A DNA stretch of 49,098 nt from JANRLJ01 sp034437895 (GTDB taxonomy: Bacteria; Chloroflexota; Anaerolineae; Aggregatilineales; Phototrophicaceae): assembly GCA_034437895.1 (NCBI GenBank), contig DAOTTO010000506.1, forward strand, positions 1-49,098. The letters run 5' to 3'. Under the pieces are notes generated by a model, which saw only the letters and a program-made list of their open reading frames with translations, searched no databases and had not been told where the DNA came from. The translations under genes were made by a program, and so were the position numbers. Shown here piece by piece: positions 16,205-23,951 of the stretch. Numbering within the stretch: position 1 is the stretch's first letter; each line of letters opens with the position of its first letter.

Positions 16205-17269
16205 ATGTCAAAAATAGTTACGATAGATCGTCACATCCTCGAACAACAGCAAAAACATCCCAACGCCACCGGCATTTTTACCCAACTCCTCTATGATATG
16301 GCGCTTGCCGCCAAGATTATCTCACGCGAGACGAATCGCGCTGGATTAGCGGATATTCTCGGTGCGACTGAAGGGCAAAATGTGCATGGGGAACGCCAGC
16401 AAAAATTAGATATGTTCGCAGACGACGTGATTTATAACATGAACGATCACACCGGACGGCTGGCGGCGATGGTATCGGAAGAACATGACGACATTTTAGA
16501 GATTCCCGCCCATTACGACAGCGGCAAGTATGTCCTGCTTTACGATCCGTTGGACGGCAGCTCGAATATTGATGTGAATGTCTCTATCGGGACGATTTTT
16601 GCTATCCATCGCAAAATCACCACTGGAGATCGCGGTACAGTTGAGGATATGCTGCAACCGGGTCGGCGATTAGTGGCGGCGGGATACGTCGTCTACGGCT
16701 CTAGCACGATGATGGTCTACAGCACAGGGCAGGGCGTACACGGCTTCACGCTCGATATGGGGGTGGGCGAATTTCTGCTGAGTCATGAAAATATCAAAAT
16801 CCCACCCAAGCCGCAGTATTACAGCGTGAATCATGGACACGAAAAATATTGGACACCCGGTGTGCGCCGTTACGTGAAATGGTTACAAGGGATTTATGGG
16901 GAAGGGCGCGAGCCGTTGCAGCATCGCTATATTGGGTCGCTAGTGGCGGATTTTCATCGCAATCTACTGCGGGGCGGGGTGTTTGTGTATCCAGCAGACA
17001 GCCGGGAGCGCAAAAAACCTTATGGGAAGCTGCGCCTGATGTATGAATTGCAAGCGTTGGCCTTTTTAGCCGAACAAGCAGGCGGATATGCGTCTGACGG
17101 AATAGGCAGCATTTTGGATATTCAACCGCAAACGCTGCATCAACGTGCGCCATTTTTCGTCGGTAGCCGTGACTTGGTTGAACATGCTGAAGAGTTTATC
17201 CGTAATTACGATCAGGAATGGGTCGCCATGTATGCGCCTTTCCGTGATGGGCAGCGGATTTCAACGTAA
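16205..17269 (+). CDS. fbp: Fructose-1,6-bisphosphatase class I
   Basis: 354 residues, normal length. It hydrolyses fructose-1,6-bisphosphate to fructose-6-phosphate in gluconeogenesis or the Calvin cycle. The metal-site signature DPLDGSSN begins at Asp114; SEEHDDI supplies the preceding acidic residues; and the C-terminal substrate-site region has GKLRLMYE followed by AEQAGGYASDG, as in the family. Start supported by AAGGT 9 bases upstream. It stands alone between a terminator and a possible CRP-type site for the next gene. No carbon-fixation genes are in view, so a gluconeogenic role is the default reading. Confidence 0.95.
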   Translation: MSKIVTIDRHILEQQQKHPNATGIFTQLLYDMALAAKIISRETNRAGLADILGATEGQNVHGERQQKLDMFADDVIYNMNDHTGRLAAMVSEEHDDILEIPAHYDSGKYVLLYDPLDGSSNIDVNVSIGTIFAIHRKITTGDRGTVEDMLQPGRRLVAAGYVVYGSSTMMVYSTGQGVHGFTLDMGVGEFLLSHENIKIPPKPQYYSVNHGHEKYWTPGVRRYVKWLQGIYGEGREPLQHRYIGSLVADFHRNLLRGGVFVYPADSRERKKPYGKLRLMYELQALAFLAEQAGGYASDGIGSILDIQPQTLHQRAPFFVGSRDLVEHAEEFIRNYDQEWVAMYAPFRDGQRIST

Positions 17270-17320
17270 CGACTATCGGTGCAATTCGCATTATAGGATT
17301 ACAATTGATCTGATAGACTC

Positions 17321-17336
17321 TGTGACATTTATCACA
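17321..17336. promoter_or_regulatory. Perfect CRP/FNR-family palindrome
   Basis: TGTGACATTTATCACA is an exact TGTGA-N6-TCACA dyad, the consensus for CRP-type regulators. It lies 106 bases before the haem-binding protein gene and 51 bases after the fbp stop. A weak TTGATC (17305-17310) and TTATCA (17329-17334) pair overlaps it. The regulator itself is not in this window. Confidence 0.5.
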
Positions 17337-17442
17337 AATAGACCAGAAGAGACCTTTTCTGTGTGTATTGCCGCATCCGGCTGTGTTCAAACAGGCGCAT
17401 AATGAGATTAGGTCTCAGAAATAAAAGCGGAAGGATGCGATT

Positions 17443-17886
17443 ATGTCCACCTTTTTACGAAAACACGGTCTGAAAATCGGCATTGGGCTTGTTGTAATTT
17501 TTATCGCTATTCAATTTGTTGGCTTGGTTGTTCCCGCTTTTGCGCGGACTAATCCAGAAGTGACGACTCAAATCCAATGGGATTCCCCACGCACCGAAGC
17601 CCTTGCTAGAACTGCCTGTATGGATTGCCACAGCAACGAAAGCCAATGGCCTTGGTATGCATATATTGCCCCTGTGTCTTGGCTGGTGACGAATGATGTC
17701 AATGAAGGCCGCGACTATCTGAATTTCTCTACAGGGCGGGGCGAATTGGAAGCCGAGGAAATGGCGAAAGTGATTAACGCAGGCGAAATGCCGCCTGCGA
17801 TTTACACGCTTATGCACGGTGATGCCAACCTTACCGATGCCGAAAAGCAAGAACTGATTGCGGGTTTGCAAGCGACCTTTCGGTGA
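17443..17886 (+). CDS. Haem-binding-domain (CxxCH) protein
   Basis: 147 residues. An N-terminal membrane helix (about 11-32) is followed by a single covalent haem motif CMDCH (59-63) and the conserved phrases NESQWPWYAYIAPVSWL and NAGEMPPAIY. These match the haem_bd family (PF14376), small c-type-cytochrome-like domains outside the membrane. The Met in MPP may be the distal haem ligand. GGAAGG lies ahead of the start. The upstream CRP-type palindrome suggests redox or nutrient control. Its electron partner is unknown. Confidence 0.85.
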   Translation: MSTFLRKHGLKIGIGLVVIFIAIQFVGLVVPAFARTNPEVTTQIQWDSPRTEALARTACMDCHSNESQWPWYAYIAPVSWLVTNDVNEGRDYLNFSTGRGELEAEEMAKVINAGEMPPAIYTLMHGDANLTDAEKQELIAGLQATFR

Positions 17887-17984
17887 AGGCGGCGCAATCG
17901 GTGAAGCGAATAGCAGCGAAACAAGCGAAACTGACGATGATTGAGCCAAGCCGCATCTGCTAGGAAGGTTTTTCCCATAAGTTT

Positions 17985-18109
17985 AGAAGTTACGCCGTTC
18001 ATAGTGATTAGTTTTTAGTCGAGGCAATGGCTAAGGGAAAATCTTTAGCCTTACTAGAAACTATAAGTTAATAATTTTTACCCCAAAACTTGTTCAACTG
18101 CGTAAGTCC
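17985..18109. repeat. 125-bp palindromic repeat, copy A
   Basis: Ends are imperfect inverted repeats (AGAAGTTACGCCGTT at left; AACTGCGTAAGTCCT at right). Inside, AGTTTTTAGT pairs with ACTAGAAACT, and GGCTAA with TTAGCC, giving a long nested hairpin. It has the same ends and an identical 18-base core (AGTGATTAGTTTTTAGTC) as the copy at 23031-23155. No coding capacity, so a MITE-like or REP-like element is inferred. Confidence 0.75.
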
Positions 18110-18124
18110 TAAAGTTTTAAAACG

Positions 18125-18148
18125 CCTCTGCAAATGCAGGGGTTTTTT
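18125..18148 (+). terminator. Rho-independent terminator before the sigma-factor gene
   Basis: CCTCTGC (18125-18131) pairs with GCAGGGG (18136-18142, one G-T pair) around an AAAT loop, followed by six T. Its presence argues against any coding start of the sigma factor upstream of it. Confidence 0.75.
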
Positions 18149-18209
18149 GTTAGAAAACCTTAACGTGCTTTGGCGTAACGCACTGCTGCAATGTGGGGTT
18201 TCTGATGAT

Positions 18210-18836
18210 ATGAACATATTCAACCGCAAGCCCAGAAAACCGAATTTAAAAGACCTGCCGGATGCTGATTTAGTCGAACTTGCTAAGGACGATCAAGAGG
18301 CATTTGGGGAACTTTATGAACGGTACGTTAAGAAGATTTATAACTACATCTACTACCGCACGAGCAACCCGCATGATGCGGAAGATTTAACAGCGCGAGT
18401 CTTTTTTCGGGCGATGTCGCACATCGAGACGTATACCGATCGCGGTGTGCCGTTTCAAGCGTGGTTGTATCGCATCGCGCATAATTTGGTCGCCAATTGG
18501 CATCGTGACCAGGGGCGGCGCAAGATCATCCCCTTGGATGAATTTGTCGCCAGCAGCTTGCGCTCGGAATCGCCAGATCGTCATGCGGAAGACGTAGAAG
18601 AACGCGAACATTTGATGGCGGCTATTCGTCGTTTGCCAGAAGAACGCCAGCAACTCATCATCCTCAAGTTCGTCGAGCATTTATCCAACGCGGAAATTGG
18701 CGAGATCATGGAACGTACAGAAGGTGCCGTTAAATCACTTTATCATCGCACTCTGACGACTCTGCGCGACGATTTAGAAATGCAGCAAATCAATCATAAA
18801 CAGCCCAACGGCAGTGAGAAAAGGAAAAAAGGGTAA
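18210..18836 (+). CDS. ECF-type RNA polymerase sigma factor
   Basis: 208 residues with the two sigma-70 regions only. Region 2 (about 20-95) includes AFGELYERYVKKIYNYI, the NPHDAEDLTARVF phrase and FQAWLYRIAHNLVANWHRD. Region 4 (about 130-185) includes LPEERQQLIILKFVEHLSN and the HTH AEIGEIMERTEGAVKSLYHR. Start set at ATG 18210 (MNIFNRK); the longer open frame to 18090 runs across a terminator. The next gene, 9 bp downstream, encodes a small membrane-spanning protein that could be its regulator. The controlled stress response is unknown. Confidence 0.9.
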   Translation: MNIFNRKPRKPNLKDLPDADLVELAKDDQEAFGELYERYVKKIYNYIYYRTSNPHDAEDLTARVFFRAMSHIETYTDRGVPFQAWLYRIAHNLVANWHRDQGRRKIIPLDEFVASSLRSESPDRHAEDVEEREHLMAAIRRLPEERQQLIILKFVEHLSNAEIGEIMERTEGAVKSLYHRTLTTLRDDLEMQQINHKQPNGSEKRKKG

Positions 18837-18845
18837 TTATTCAAC

Positions 18846-19241
18846 ATGGCATCTATGGACTCATCTGAACTCAATCTGGAAAACTTGCTCTCTGCCGTAA
18901 CGGACGCGCTGCTTGCGGAGCAAAGCGACATCAACGCGATCATCCGACGCTACGATGTTAAACGCGCTAATGTCGATAGCTTTGTCGCCGTTATTCGGCG
19001 GATGCACGTCGTAATGGTGCGGCAGGAACCGTCAGAAAAATTTGTGCGCCGCCTCAAGCAAGATTTGGTGGGGCGGAATCAAGGGATGGTTGCGCGGGTG
19101 CGTTATCTCCCGGCACGGGTGCAGCTTGCCGCAGGAGTCGCGCTTCTGGCAGGATCGGGCGTGATGCTGCTCATCCGCCGCCGTGTGCCTTTATTGGGCG
19201 AAGGTGAAGATCGGGCGGAAATCCCGCTGCTTCAGCAATAA
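18846..19241 (+). CDS. Small single-pass membrane protein, possible anti-sigma partner
   Basis: 131 residues, no recognised family. Residues 1-75 are soluble and helical (SELNLENLLSAVTDALLA), and one membrane helix (about 92-108, QLAAGVALLAGSGVMLL) is flanked by Arg. A cytoplasmic N-terminus of this size with one membrane helix, directly downstream of an ECF sigma gene by 9 bp, is the usual anti-sigma arrangement. The zinc HxxxCxxC motif of ZAS anti-sigma factors is absent, so the role is inferred from context only. Confidence 0.55.
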   Translation: MASMDSSELNLENLLSAVTDALLAEQSDINAIIRRYDVKRANVDSFVAVIRRMHVVMVRQEPSEKFVRRLKQDLVGRNQGMVARVRYLPARVQLAAGVALLAGSGVMLLIRRRVPLLGEGEDRAEIPLLQQ

Positions 19242-19260
19242 CCTCTATGACTGAATTGAT

Positions 19261-19308
19261 GAGCAGGTAACGTAAGGACAAGTGCATCTCAGCACCCAAT
19301 ACCTGCTC
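19261..19308. terminator. Inverted repeat between convergent genes
   Basis: GAGCAGGTA (19261-19269) pairs perfectly with TACCTGCTC (19300-19308), with an inner GTGC/GCAC hairpin (19282-19285 with 19292-19295). It lies in the 104-bp gap between the converging membrane-protein and SufE genes, so a bidirectional terminator is plausible, though no T tract follows. Confidence 0.4.
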
Positions 19309-19345
19309 CACGAGAATGTGATTTTAGCAAGATCCAACCACGATG

Positions 19346-19789
19346 CTATTTCGTCTGTTGTTTGGCGGCTTGCTGCACCATCGACACGATGCCCATCAGC
19401 CCTTGACCTTTACCCATTGCGACTTCTTTACCGAAAATCCTGAACACCACATCCGTCGGCACACTCGCCACCTGCTGCGGTGGCTGCCCGGAAAGGGTCT
19501 CGCTCAAAATCACGCTCATCGCCATCGCCGAGAGTCCCTGCGGATTCAGCACGTCGAAGTAGTATTTTTGTGTGCCGTCGGGCTGCGTGATCGGGAAAAC
19601 ATAGGCATCTGATTCGCACATCTGCACATGATTTTCTTCGGGATGCGGACGGGAAGAAATCTCCGGCGGAACGCGAGCCGTGTCAAAGCGATCCGCGATT
19701 TCAATCAAATATTCAGCGCGTTCATTACGATCTGTGATTTGGGACAAATCGTCCACGATGTCAGCTAGGGGTTGCGGGTAATCTGCCAT
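19346..19789 (-). CDS. sufE: SufE-family Fe-S cluster sulfur acceptor
   Basis: 147 residues, the usual SufE length. It opens with the family phrase LADIVDDLSQITDRNERAEYLIEIAD and carries the sulfur-accepting Cys58 in the HVQMCESDAYVF loop (family consensus VxGCxSxVW). SufE takes persulfide from a SufS-type cysteine desulfurase and stimulates it, feeding Fe-S assembly. The loop differs from the E. coli form (D-A-Y in place of Q-V-W). No sufS lies in the window, but the next gene upstream on the same strand is a rhodanese, another sulfane-sulfur carrier. Start chosen at ATG 19789. Confidence 0.85.
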   Translation of the reverse strand: MADYPQPLADIVDDLSQITDRNERAEYLIEIADRFDTARVPPEISSRPHPEENHVQMCESDAYVFPITQPDGTQKYYFDVLNPQGLSAMAMSVILSETLSGQPPQQVASVPTDVVFRIFGKEVAMGKGQGLMGIVSMVQQAAKQQTK

Positions 19790-19825
19790 ACGATGCACAA
19801 GCCTCTTTAATTATCAAAAATACAA

Positions 19826-20019
19826 GTCTGGTAGGGATGAATGCCTTTAATCAATACGTAGAACCCCTCCACATCCCTCCCCGTACACAGGGAGGGAGCA
19901 AGACACTGCGAACTTCTCCGCCTCCTTGAGTTCGGGGAGGGGGTCGGGGGGTGGGGTAAAAGGGCTGTACTCTAGTATTCAATAGTAAAAAGGCATAAAT
20001 TCATCCCCCTTACTAGACA
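19826..20019. repeat. 194-bp palindromic repeat with terminal inverted repeats
   Basis: Outer ends AGTCTGGTA and TACTAGACA are inverted repeats, continued inward by GATGAATGCCTTT at left and the matching AAAAAGGCATAAATTCATC at right. The centre has GC-rich hairpins (CTCCCCGTACACAGGGAG and GAACTTC...GAGTTCGGGGAGG). Its right half contains GGGGTCGGGGGGTGGGGTA, closely matching a stretch in the 135-bp repeat at 32993 and 39384, so the two element types share a core. No open reading frame. Confidence 0.65.
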
Positions 20020-20034
20020 CGGTGTTAAAGCAGA

Positions 20035-20898
20035 TTATTTCTCAATCGGGACACCGACGGAATTGCCCCATTCTGTCCAGCTACCATCGTAATTACGGAC
20101 GCTAGGATACCCCAACAAATAGGTGAGGACAAACCATGTATGGCTGCTGCGTTCCCCAATACGGCAGTAAGCGACCACATCATCAGTGGATTTCAGTCCC
20201 ATTTCGCCTTCGTAGATGGCCTTCAAATCGTCAGCGGATTTAAATGTGCCATCATCAGGATTGGCAGCCCGCGCCCAGGGGACGTTCTTCGCGCCGGGAA
20301 TATGTCCGCCGCGAAGTGCGCCTTCTTGCGGATAATTGGGCATGTGGAGCAGTTCACCGCTGTATTCGCCGGGACTGCGGACATCGACCAACGGCTTACC
20401 CGCGTTAATGTGGGTGAGGACTTCATCACGGAAGGCGCGGATTTTGGTGTCGTCACGTTCTGGCGCGGTGTAGCTGGTGGCGGCATATTTCGGTACTTCA
20501 CGGGTCAGATCACGGCCTTCTTTTTCCCACTTCAGACGGCCTCCATCGACGATCTTGGTGTTGGTATGACCAAAGAGATGGAACACCCATAGGGCATAAG
20601 TCGCCCACCAGTTGTTTTTATCGCCGTAAAAGACGACTGTAGTTTCCGGTGTGATGCCGATGCGCGAGGCGAGTGCTTCAAATCCGGCTTTGTCCAGATA
20701 ATCGCGGCGCAGCGGATCATTCAGATCTGATGTCCAATCGACCTGCACCGCGCCGGCGATGTGACCGGACGGATAGAGGAGGGGGTCTTCATTGGATTCA
20801 ACAATACGGATGTTTGTGTCATTGAGATGTTCGGCTACCCAGTCGGTAGAAACCAGTGCGTCGGCGTGTGCGTAACCGCGAGAGGTAATGTCGCTCAT
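20035..20898 (-). CDS. Thiosulfate / 3-mercaptopyruvate sulfurtransferase (tandem rhodanese)
   Basis: 287 residues with two rhodanese domains. The N-terminal domain (about 10-130) is inactive-type; the C-terminal domain (about 150-280) has the active Cys245 in CRIGERS. The CRxGxR loop is typical of thiosulfate sulfurtransferases; mercaptopyruvate enzymes have CGSGVT instead, so thiosulfate is favoured. Other family marks are SGHIAGAVQVDW and GGHIPGAKNVPWA. It moves sulfane sulfur to acceptors such as cyanide or thiols in the cytoplasm. sufE follows on the same strand after a repeat element. Confidence 0.92.
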   Translation of the reverse strand: MSDITSRGYAHADALVSTDWVAEHLNDTNIRIVESNEDPLLYPSGHIAGAVQVDWTSDLNDPLRRDYLDKAGFEALASRIGITPETTVVFYGDKNNWWATYALWVFHLFGHTNTKIVDGGRLKWEKEGRDLTREVPKYAATSYTAPERDDTKIRAFRDEVLTHINAGKPLVDVRSPGEYSGELLHMPNYPQEGALRGGHIPGAKNVPWARAANPDDGTFKSADDLKAIYEGEMGLKSTDDVVAYCRIGERSSHTWFVLTYLLGYPSVRNYDGSWTEWGNSVGVPIEK

Positions 20899-21016
20899 TG
20901 GTGTGTTCTCCTAATAGTCAAATAATCGTGAATAAAGATAACAAACTGCTGTTAGAACCGTGTTAAATCTGTAGAATGCCTACTCCTTTCGTCACCGCAT
21001 TGTGGTGTGAATCAAA

Positions 21017-21048
21017 AGAACCAACCTAGACGGTTGGCTCTTGTTTAT
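21017..21048 (+). terminator. Terminator-like hairpin without an upstream gene
   Basis: AGAACCAACC (21017-21026) pairs with GGTTGGCTCT (21032-21041) with one mismatch and a 5-nt loop, followed by TGTTTAT. No coding gene precedes it on this strand, so it could end a small RNA starting around 20930-20960. Confidence 0.45.
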
Positions 21049-21125
21049 AACCCATGCGCTATCGATCAGCGTCGTGTTATGCCATCCGTCTAGGTAGAAT
21101 CGTTAAACAACACATACAGGCGTAC

Positions 21126-21236
21126 ATGTCGGCAGATACACATTCTTGGACGGTCAACACTGTTGAGATCATGGATAATAAATTAACACGCTTTATCGAA
21201 GAAATCAAGGACGGAGAAACCGTAAGGAAAAGTTAA
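21126..21236 (+). CDS. Possible 36-residue small protein
   Basis: A short open frame from ATG 21126, with CAGG about 7 bases upstream, ends 7 bases before the next gene. Its product (start MSADTHSW, end DGETVRKS) is unrecognised. It might be a leader or the displaced 5' end of the next gene after a frameshift. Weak evidence. Confidence 0.2.
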   Translation: MSADTHSWTVNTVEIMDNKLTRFIEEIKDGETVRKS

Positions 21237-21243
21237 AAAGAGT

Positions 21244-21747
21244 GTGGATAATTTCAAAATCTTGATTAGACACTTGGTTTGTAAAATGTTACAATTTCTT
21301 TCAAAAGATTTAATATTGGGCTTTACTGATGTCGAGCTTCTTACCGCGACTTATCATATTATCCATCAAGCATTTTTGGACGTGCAGCAATTTTCTACAT
21401 CCTTCGTTACTACCAAAAAAGCGAATTTGTGGCGCGAAGTTTGCCAAACAATCTCTGATGACGTGCTGCTGACGTATTTTGATGAAGATTGGCTTGGTGC
21501 TGCCCAATGTTTTAACTGCAAGCTGGTCTTGACCGGGTATCTCCACGAAAATACGGGCTGGGGAAGAATGGAAGCGGTGGTCGTCCCAGTTGATGGGGAT
21601 GAGCGCATTACCAACGGCATCTTGAATCTGCTGACAGAGCATTTCCCCGCCTATCACGAGCGCGAAGTTAAGGCCTATATACAGAATATATGGTCAACCG
21701 CCTATCGCTTATGGATGGAGTCAGTGGATAAAACCGCGACAGCGTAA
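21244..21747 (+). CDS. Unrecognised cytoplasmic protein
   Basis: 167 residues with no family I recognise, no signal and no membrane helix. It is mixed alpha/beta, with a CxxC-free but aromatic-rich centre (WLGAAQCFNCKLVL). The first codon shown is GTG at 21244; an ATG at 21286 (MLQFLSKD) is an alternative, and neither has a convincing ribosome site. It ends 8 bp from the convergent next gene. Function unknown. Confidence 0.5.
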   Translation: MDNFKILIRHLVCKMLQFLSKDLILGFTDVELLTATYHIIHQAFLDVQQFSTSFVTTKKANLWREVCQTISDDVLLTYFDEDWLGAAQCFNCKLVLTGYLHENTGWGRMEAVVVPVDGDERITNGILNLLTEHFPAYHEREVKAYIQNIWSTAYRLWMESVDKTATA

Positions 21748-21755
21748 CATGTTGC

Positions 21756-22175
21756 TTAAGCGCCGCCCTCAAACGACATTTCACCAGATGGGGGAATATG
21801 CAGCGTTCCGTTGATATTTTCCAGATGCAGCGCACTTTGTTCTAAGTGTAGGACGAGATAGGTGCTTACAGGCACGCGGACTTCAAATCGTGCGCTGGAT
21901 AATCCGCCCACGACAGCGCGACGTTTTGCCGCCATATACACCCCCGCCTCATCTTGTTCCGCCGCCACCCGCCACCCAAATGCCCCTTGCAGTCGAGTTG
22001 TGACCTCGATCATCGGGCGCGACCAACGAATAATCCTTACATGGGTGCTTTCCGCCCGTAGATAAAACGTCGTTGGCTCTTTGACGGCGAAATGATAGGT
22101 TTTGGTCGTCTGTGCAATGTCTTTTACGGTTGAGGCCGCGTTAACGACCTGCCAGAGTGAATTTAATCTTTGCAT
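21756..22175 (-). CDS. Hypothetical strand-rich protein, DUF4097-like in style
   Basis: About 139 residues. After a short helical start, the body is a run of short beta strands (FYLRAESTHVRIIRW, VPVSTYLVLHLEQSALHLEN, INGTLHI). The alternating pattern and the short NINGTLHIPP turn resemble DUF4097 beta-helix proteins, but the match is by eye only. It is 40 bp downstream of the alpha/beta hydrolase on the same strand, likely one operon. Start set at ATG 22175; a TTG at 22205 has no ribosome site. Confidence 0.5.
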   Translation of the reverse strand: MQRLNSLWQVVNAASTVKDIAQTTKTYHFAVKEPTTFYLRAESTHVRIIRWSRPMIEVTTRLQGAFGWRVAAEQDEAGVYMAAKRRAVVGGLSSARFEVRVPVSTYLVLHLEQSALHLENINGTLHIPPSGEMSFEGGA

Positions 22176-22215
22176 TGTTAGCCTACAGCTTTCAGCGATT
22201 AGCAAAAAGGAGAAA

Positions 22216-22998
22216 TCATGCTTTCTCCTGCGAAAAGGACGGACTGTTTAACCAAGTACCGACAGCGCTTGCTACAGCATCAGGCTGTTCTAGCGCCATC
22301 ATGTGACCTGCGCCTTCGAGTGTGACCAATTCGGCATCAGGAATATATTGCTGAAGATAAACACCATACTTCTGTGGGGTCATTTTGTCCTGTGTTCCGG
22401 CAAAAATCAGCGCCGGCGCTTGAATTTCATTCAGCCGTGCGCGGACATCAAAGCCGTTACAGGCGACATAATCATCGTAAATGATCTGAGCGGGCTGCGC
22501 CATAATTTGCTTATACGTGAGTTCGCGGCGTTCAATCGGCGTGGCTTCGCTCCAATACCACTCACTCAATAGTCGAGCAACGGCCTCTTGATCGGTCAAT
22601 ATACGCTCGACAATATCCGGGCTGACGCTGAGTTTCGCGCCTGTGCCGATCAGAATTAGCCCTGAGACACGTTCTGAATAATCGAGCGCCAGCGTGAGCG
22701 CAATCGCGCCGCCCATGCTCTGTCCGGCGACGATAGCACTAGGGATTTCCAGTGCATCCAGCAGGCTAATTATATCCGCCGCATACGCCGTGATAGTATC
22801 CCGCCCCGGAGTTGGACTTTTGCCGTGACCGGGCAAATCGGGTAGCAACGGATTTGCATTAGGTAAACGGCGCAGTGATGCAGGCCAATCGAGATGCGTC
22901 CCGCCTGCACCGTGTATCAGCAGCAGCGGCGGCGTATCGGTATTTTTACGCTGGTCGATGACATAAATTTTGCCAATTTTGGTCTCAATGAACGGCAT
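22216..22998 (-). CDS. Alpha/beta hydrolase
   Basis: 260 residues with the full catalytic set: oxyanion HGAGGTHLDW, nucleophile Ser94 in the elbow GQSMGG, an acid in AGTQDKMTP and the late His in GAGHMMALEQP. These features place it among small carboxylesterases, lipases and C-C hydrolases; the substrate is not predictable. It has no signal peptide. It leads a two-gene unit with the downstream strand-rich protein. Copy B of the palindromic repeat lies just upstream, between it and the divergent DedA gene. Confidence 0.88.
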   Translation of the reverse strand: MPFIETKIGKIYVIDQRKNTDTPPLLLIHGAGGTHLDWPASLRRLPNANPLLPDLPGHGKSPTPGRDTITAYAADIISLLDALEIPSAIVAGQSMGGAIALTLALDYSERVSGLILIGTGAKLSVSPDIVERILTDQEAVARLLSEWYWSEATPIERRELTYKQIMAQPAQIIYDDYVACNGFDVRARLNEIQAPALIFAGTQDKMTPQKYGVYLQQYIPDAELVTLEGAGHMMALEQPDAVASAVGTWLNSPSFSQEKA

Positions 22999-23030
22999 AA
23001 GGATTATCTCTTAAAATGGTGTATATTGGG

Positions 23031-23155
23031 AGAAGTTACGCAGGTCAAAGTGATTAGTTTTTAGTCAAAGCAGGGTGGAAGAAAAATCTTTGCGCTTACT
23101 AAAAACGATCCACTAACAACTTTTATCACAAAATTCGATCAACTGCGTAAGTTCT
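23031..23155. repeat. 125-bp palindromic repeat, copy B
   Basis: Begins AGAAGTTACGCAG and ends CTGCGTAAGTTCT, a near-perfect terminal inverted repeat. An inner TAGTTTTTAGT...ACTAAAAAC pairing makes it foldable. Same length and same core as copy A. It sits between the divergent hydrolase and DedA genes. Confidence 0.75.
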
Positions 23156-23281
23156 AATTGTTTTAATTCTATCGCCTAGCTAAGAAGTCGTGGGTGCATC
23201 CTCATGCGTTGTTAAGCATTGACGCGCATTGACTCATCAGGCATCATAACGCCCGCTTGGAAATCATCGAGAAAATAATCT

Positions 23282-23947
23282 ATGTCTGAATTGCTCGCAA
23301 GAATCATCGAATTTGCCCAGGAACTTGTTCGCACAGGCGGGTATCCGGGCATTGTGTTTGTGATGGCGTTGGAAAATGTCTTCCCGCCTATTCCATCAGA
23401 AGTCGTTATGCCTTTAGCAGGTTATATCGTCTCGCAGCCCGATTCTCAATTTACTTTCATCGGTATCTGGCTGGCTGGGACATTGGGTTCTGTGTTGGGC
23501 GCAATCATCCTCTATTATATCGGGATGTTCGCGGGTGAGCCGATTTTACGTGCGTTTGTCCGCCGTTATGGAAAATGGTTTACGATTTCCGAGACGGAAT
23601 TTGATCGGGCGCTGAACATCTTTGGCAAATATGGTGAAATCGTCATCTTTGTAGGCCGCTTAATTCCGATTGTTCGCAGCTTGATCTCCATCCCGGCGGG
23701 TATGAACAGAATGCCCATGCCCAAATTTCTCTTGTTCACGACACTCGGCACGGCTGTTTGGAGTGGAGCGCTAGGGTTTGCAGGGTATCAACTTGGCGAG
23801 AACTGGGGCAATGTAGAGACCTTCATCAGTGAATATCAGAGTGTGGTCGTTATTGCGCTGGTCGTCATTATCGTGGCTTTCGTCGCATGGCGCTTTTGGG
23901 TTTGGCGCAACAAACGGCTGAATCCGGCGGAAGTAACGGAAGTATAG
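23282..23947 (+). CDS. DedA-family membrane protein
   Basis: 221 residues of the DedA/VTT (SNARE-associated) family. It keeps the re-entrant loop motifs: ENVFPPIPSEVVMPLAGY near residue 36 with the essential acidic Glu, and GRLIPIVRSLISIPAGM near residue 125 with the essential Arg residues. About four to six hydrophobic segments follow the family layout, ending in a helix VVVIALVVIIVAF and a basic tail. DedA proteins flip or move membrane lipids such as undecaprenyl phosphate and support proton-motive-force balance. Likely monocistronic. Confidence 0.92.
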   Translation: MSELLARIIEFAQELVRTGGYPGIVFVMALENVFPPIPSEVVMPLAGYIVSQPDSQFTFIGIWLAGTLGSVLGAIILYYIGMFAGEPILRAFVRRYGKWFTISETEFDRALNIFGKYGEIVIFVGRLIPIVRSLISIPAGMNRMPMPKFLLFTTLGTAVWSGALGFAGYQLGENWGNVETFISEYQSVVVIALVVIIVAFVAWRFWVWRNKRLNPAEVTEV

Positions 23948-23951
23948 GATT

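Larger units (their letters stand above)
17887..18209. other. Intergenic region with a palindromic element and a terminator
   Basis: This 323-bp gap holds about 100 bp of unremarkable sequence, then copy A of the 125-bp palindromic repeat (17985-18109), the terminator at 18125-18148 and the leader of the sigma-factor gene. I see no gene in it. Confidence 0.7.
20899..21243. other. Intergenic region with an orphan terminator-like hairpin
   Basis: This 345-bp gap between the divergent rhodanese gene and an unknown + strand gene has a plus-strand terminator-like hairpin at 21017-21048 with no gene ahead of it, and a weak 36-codon open frame near its right end. Otherwise nothing recognisable. Confidence 0.5.

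Noticed and set aside
18090..18209. Upstream in-frame extension of the sigma-factor gene
   Set aside because: It runs across an intrinsic terminator and the end of a repeat element, with no family similarity.
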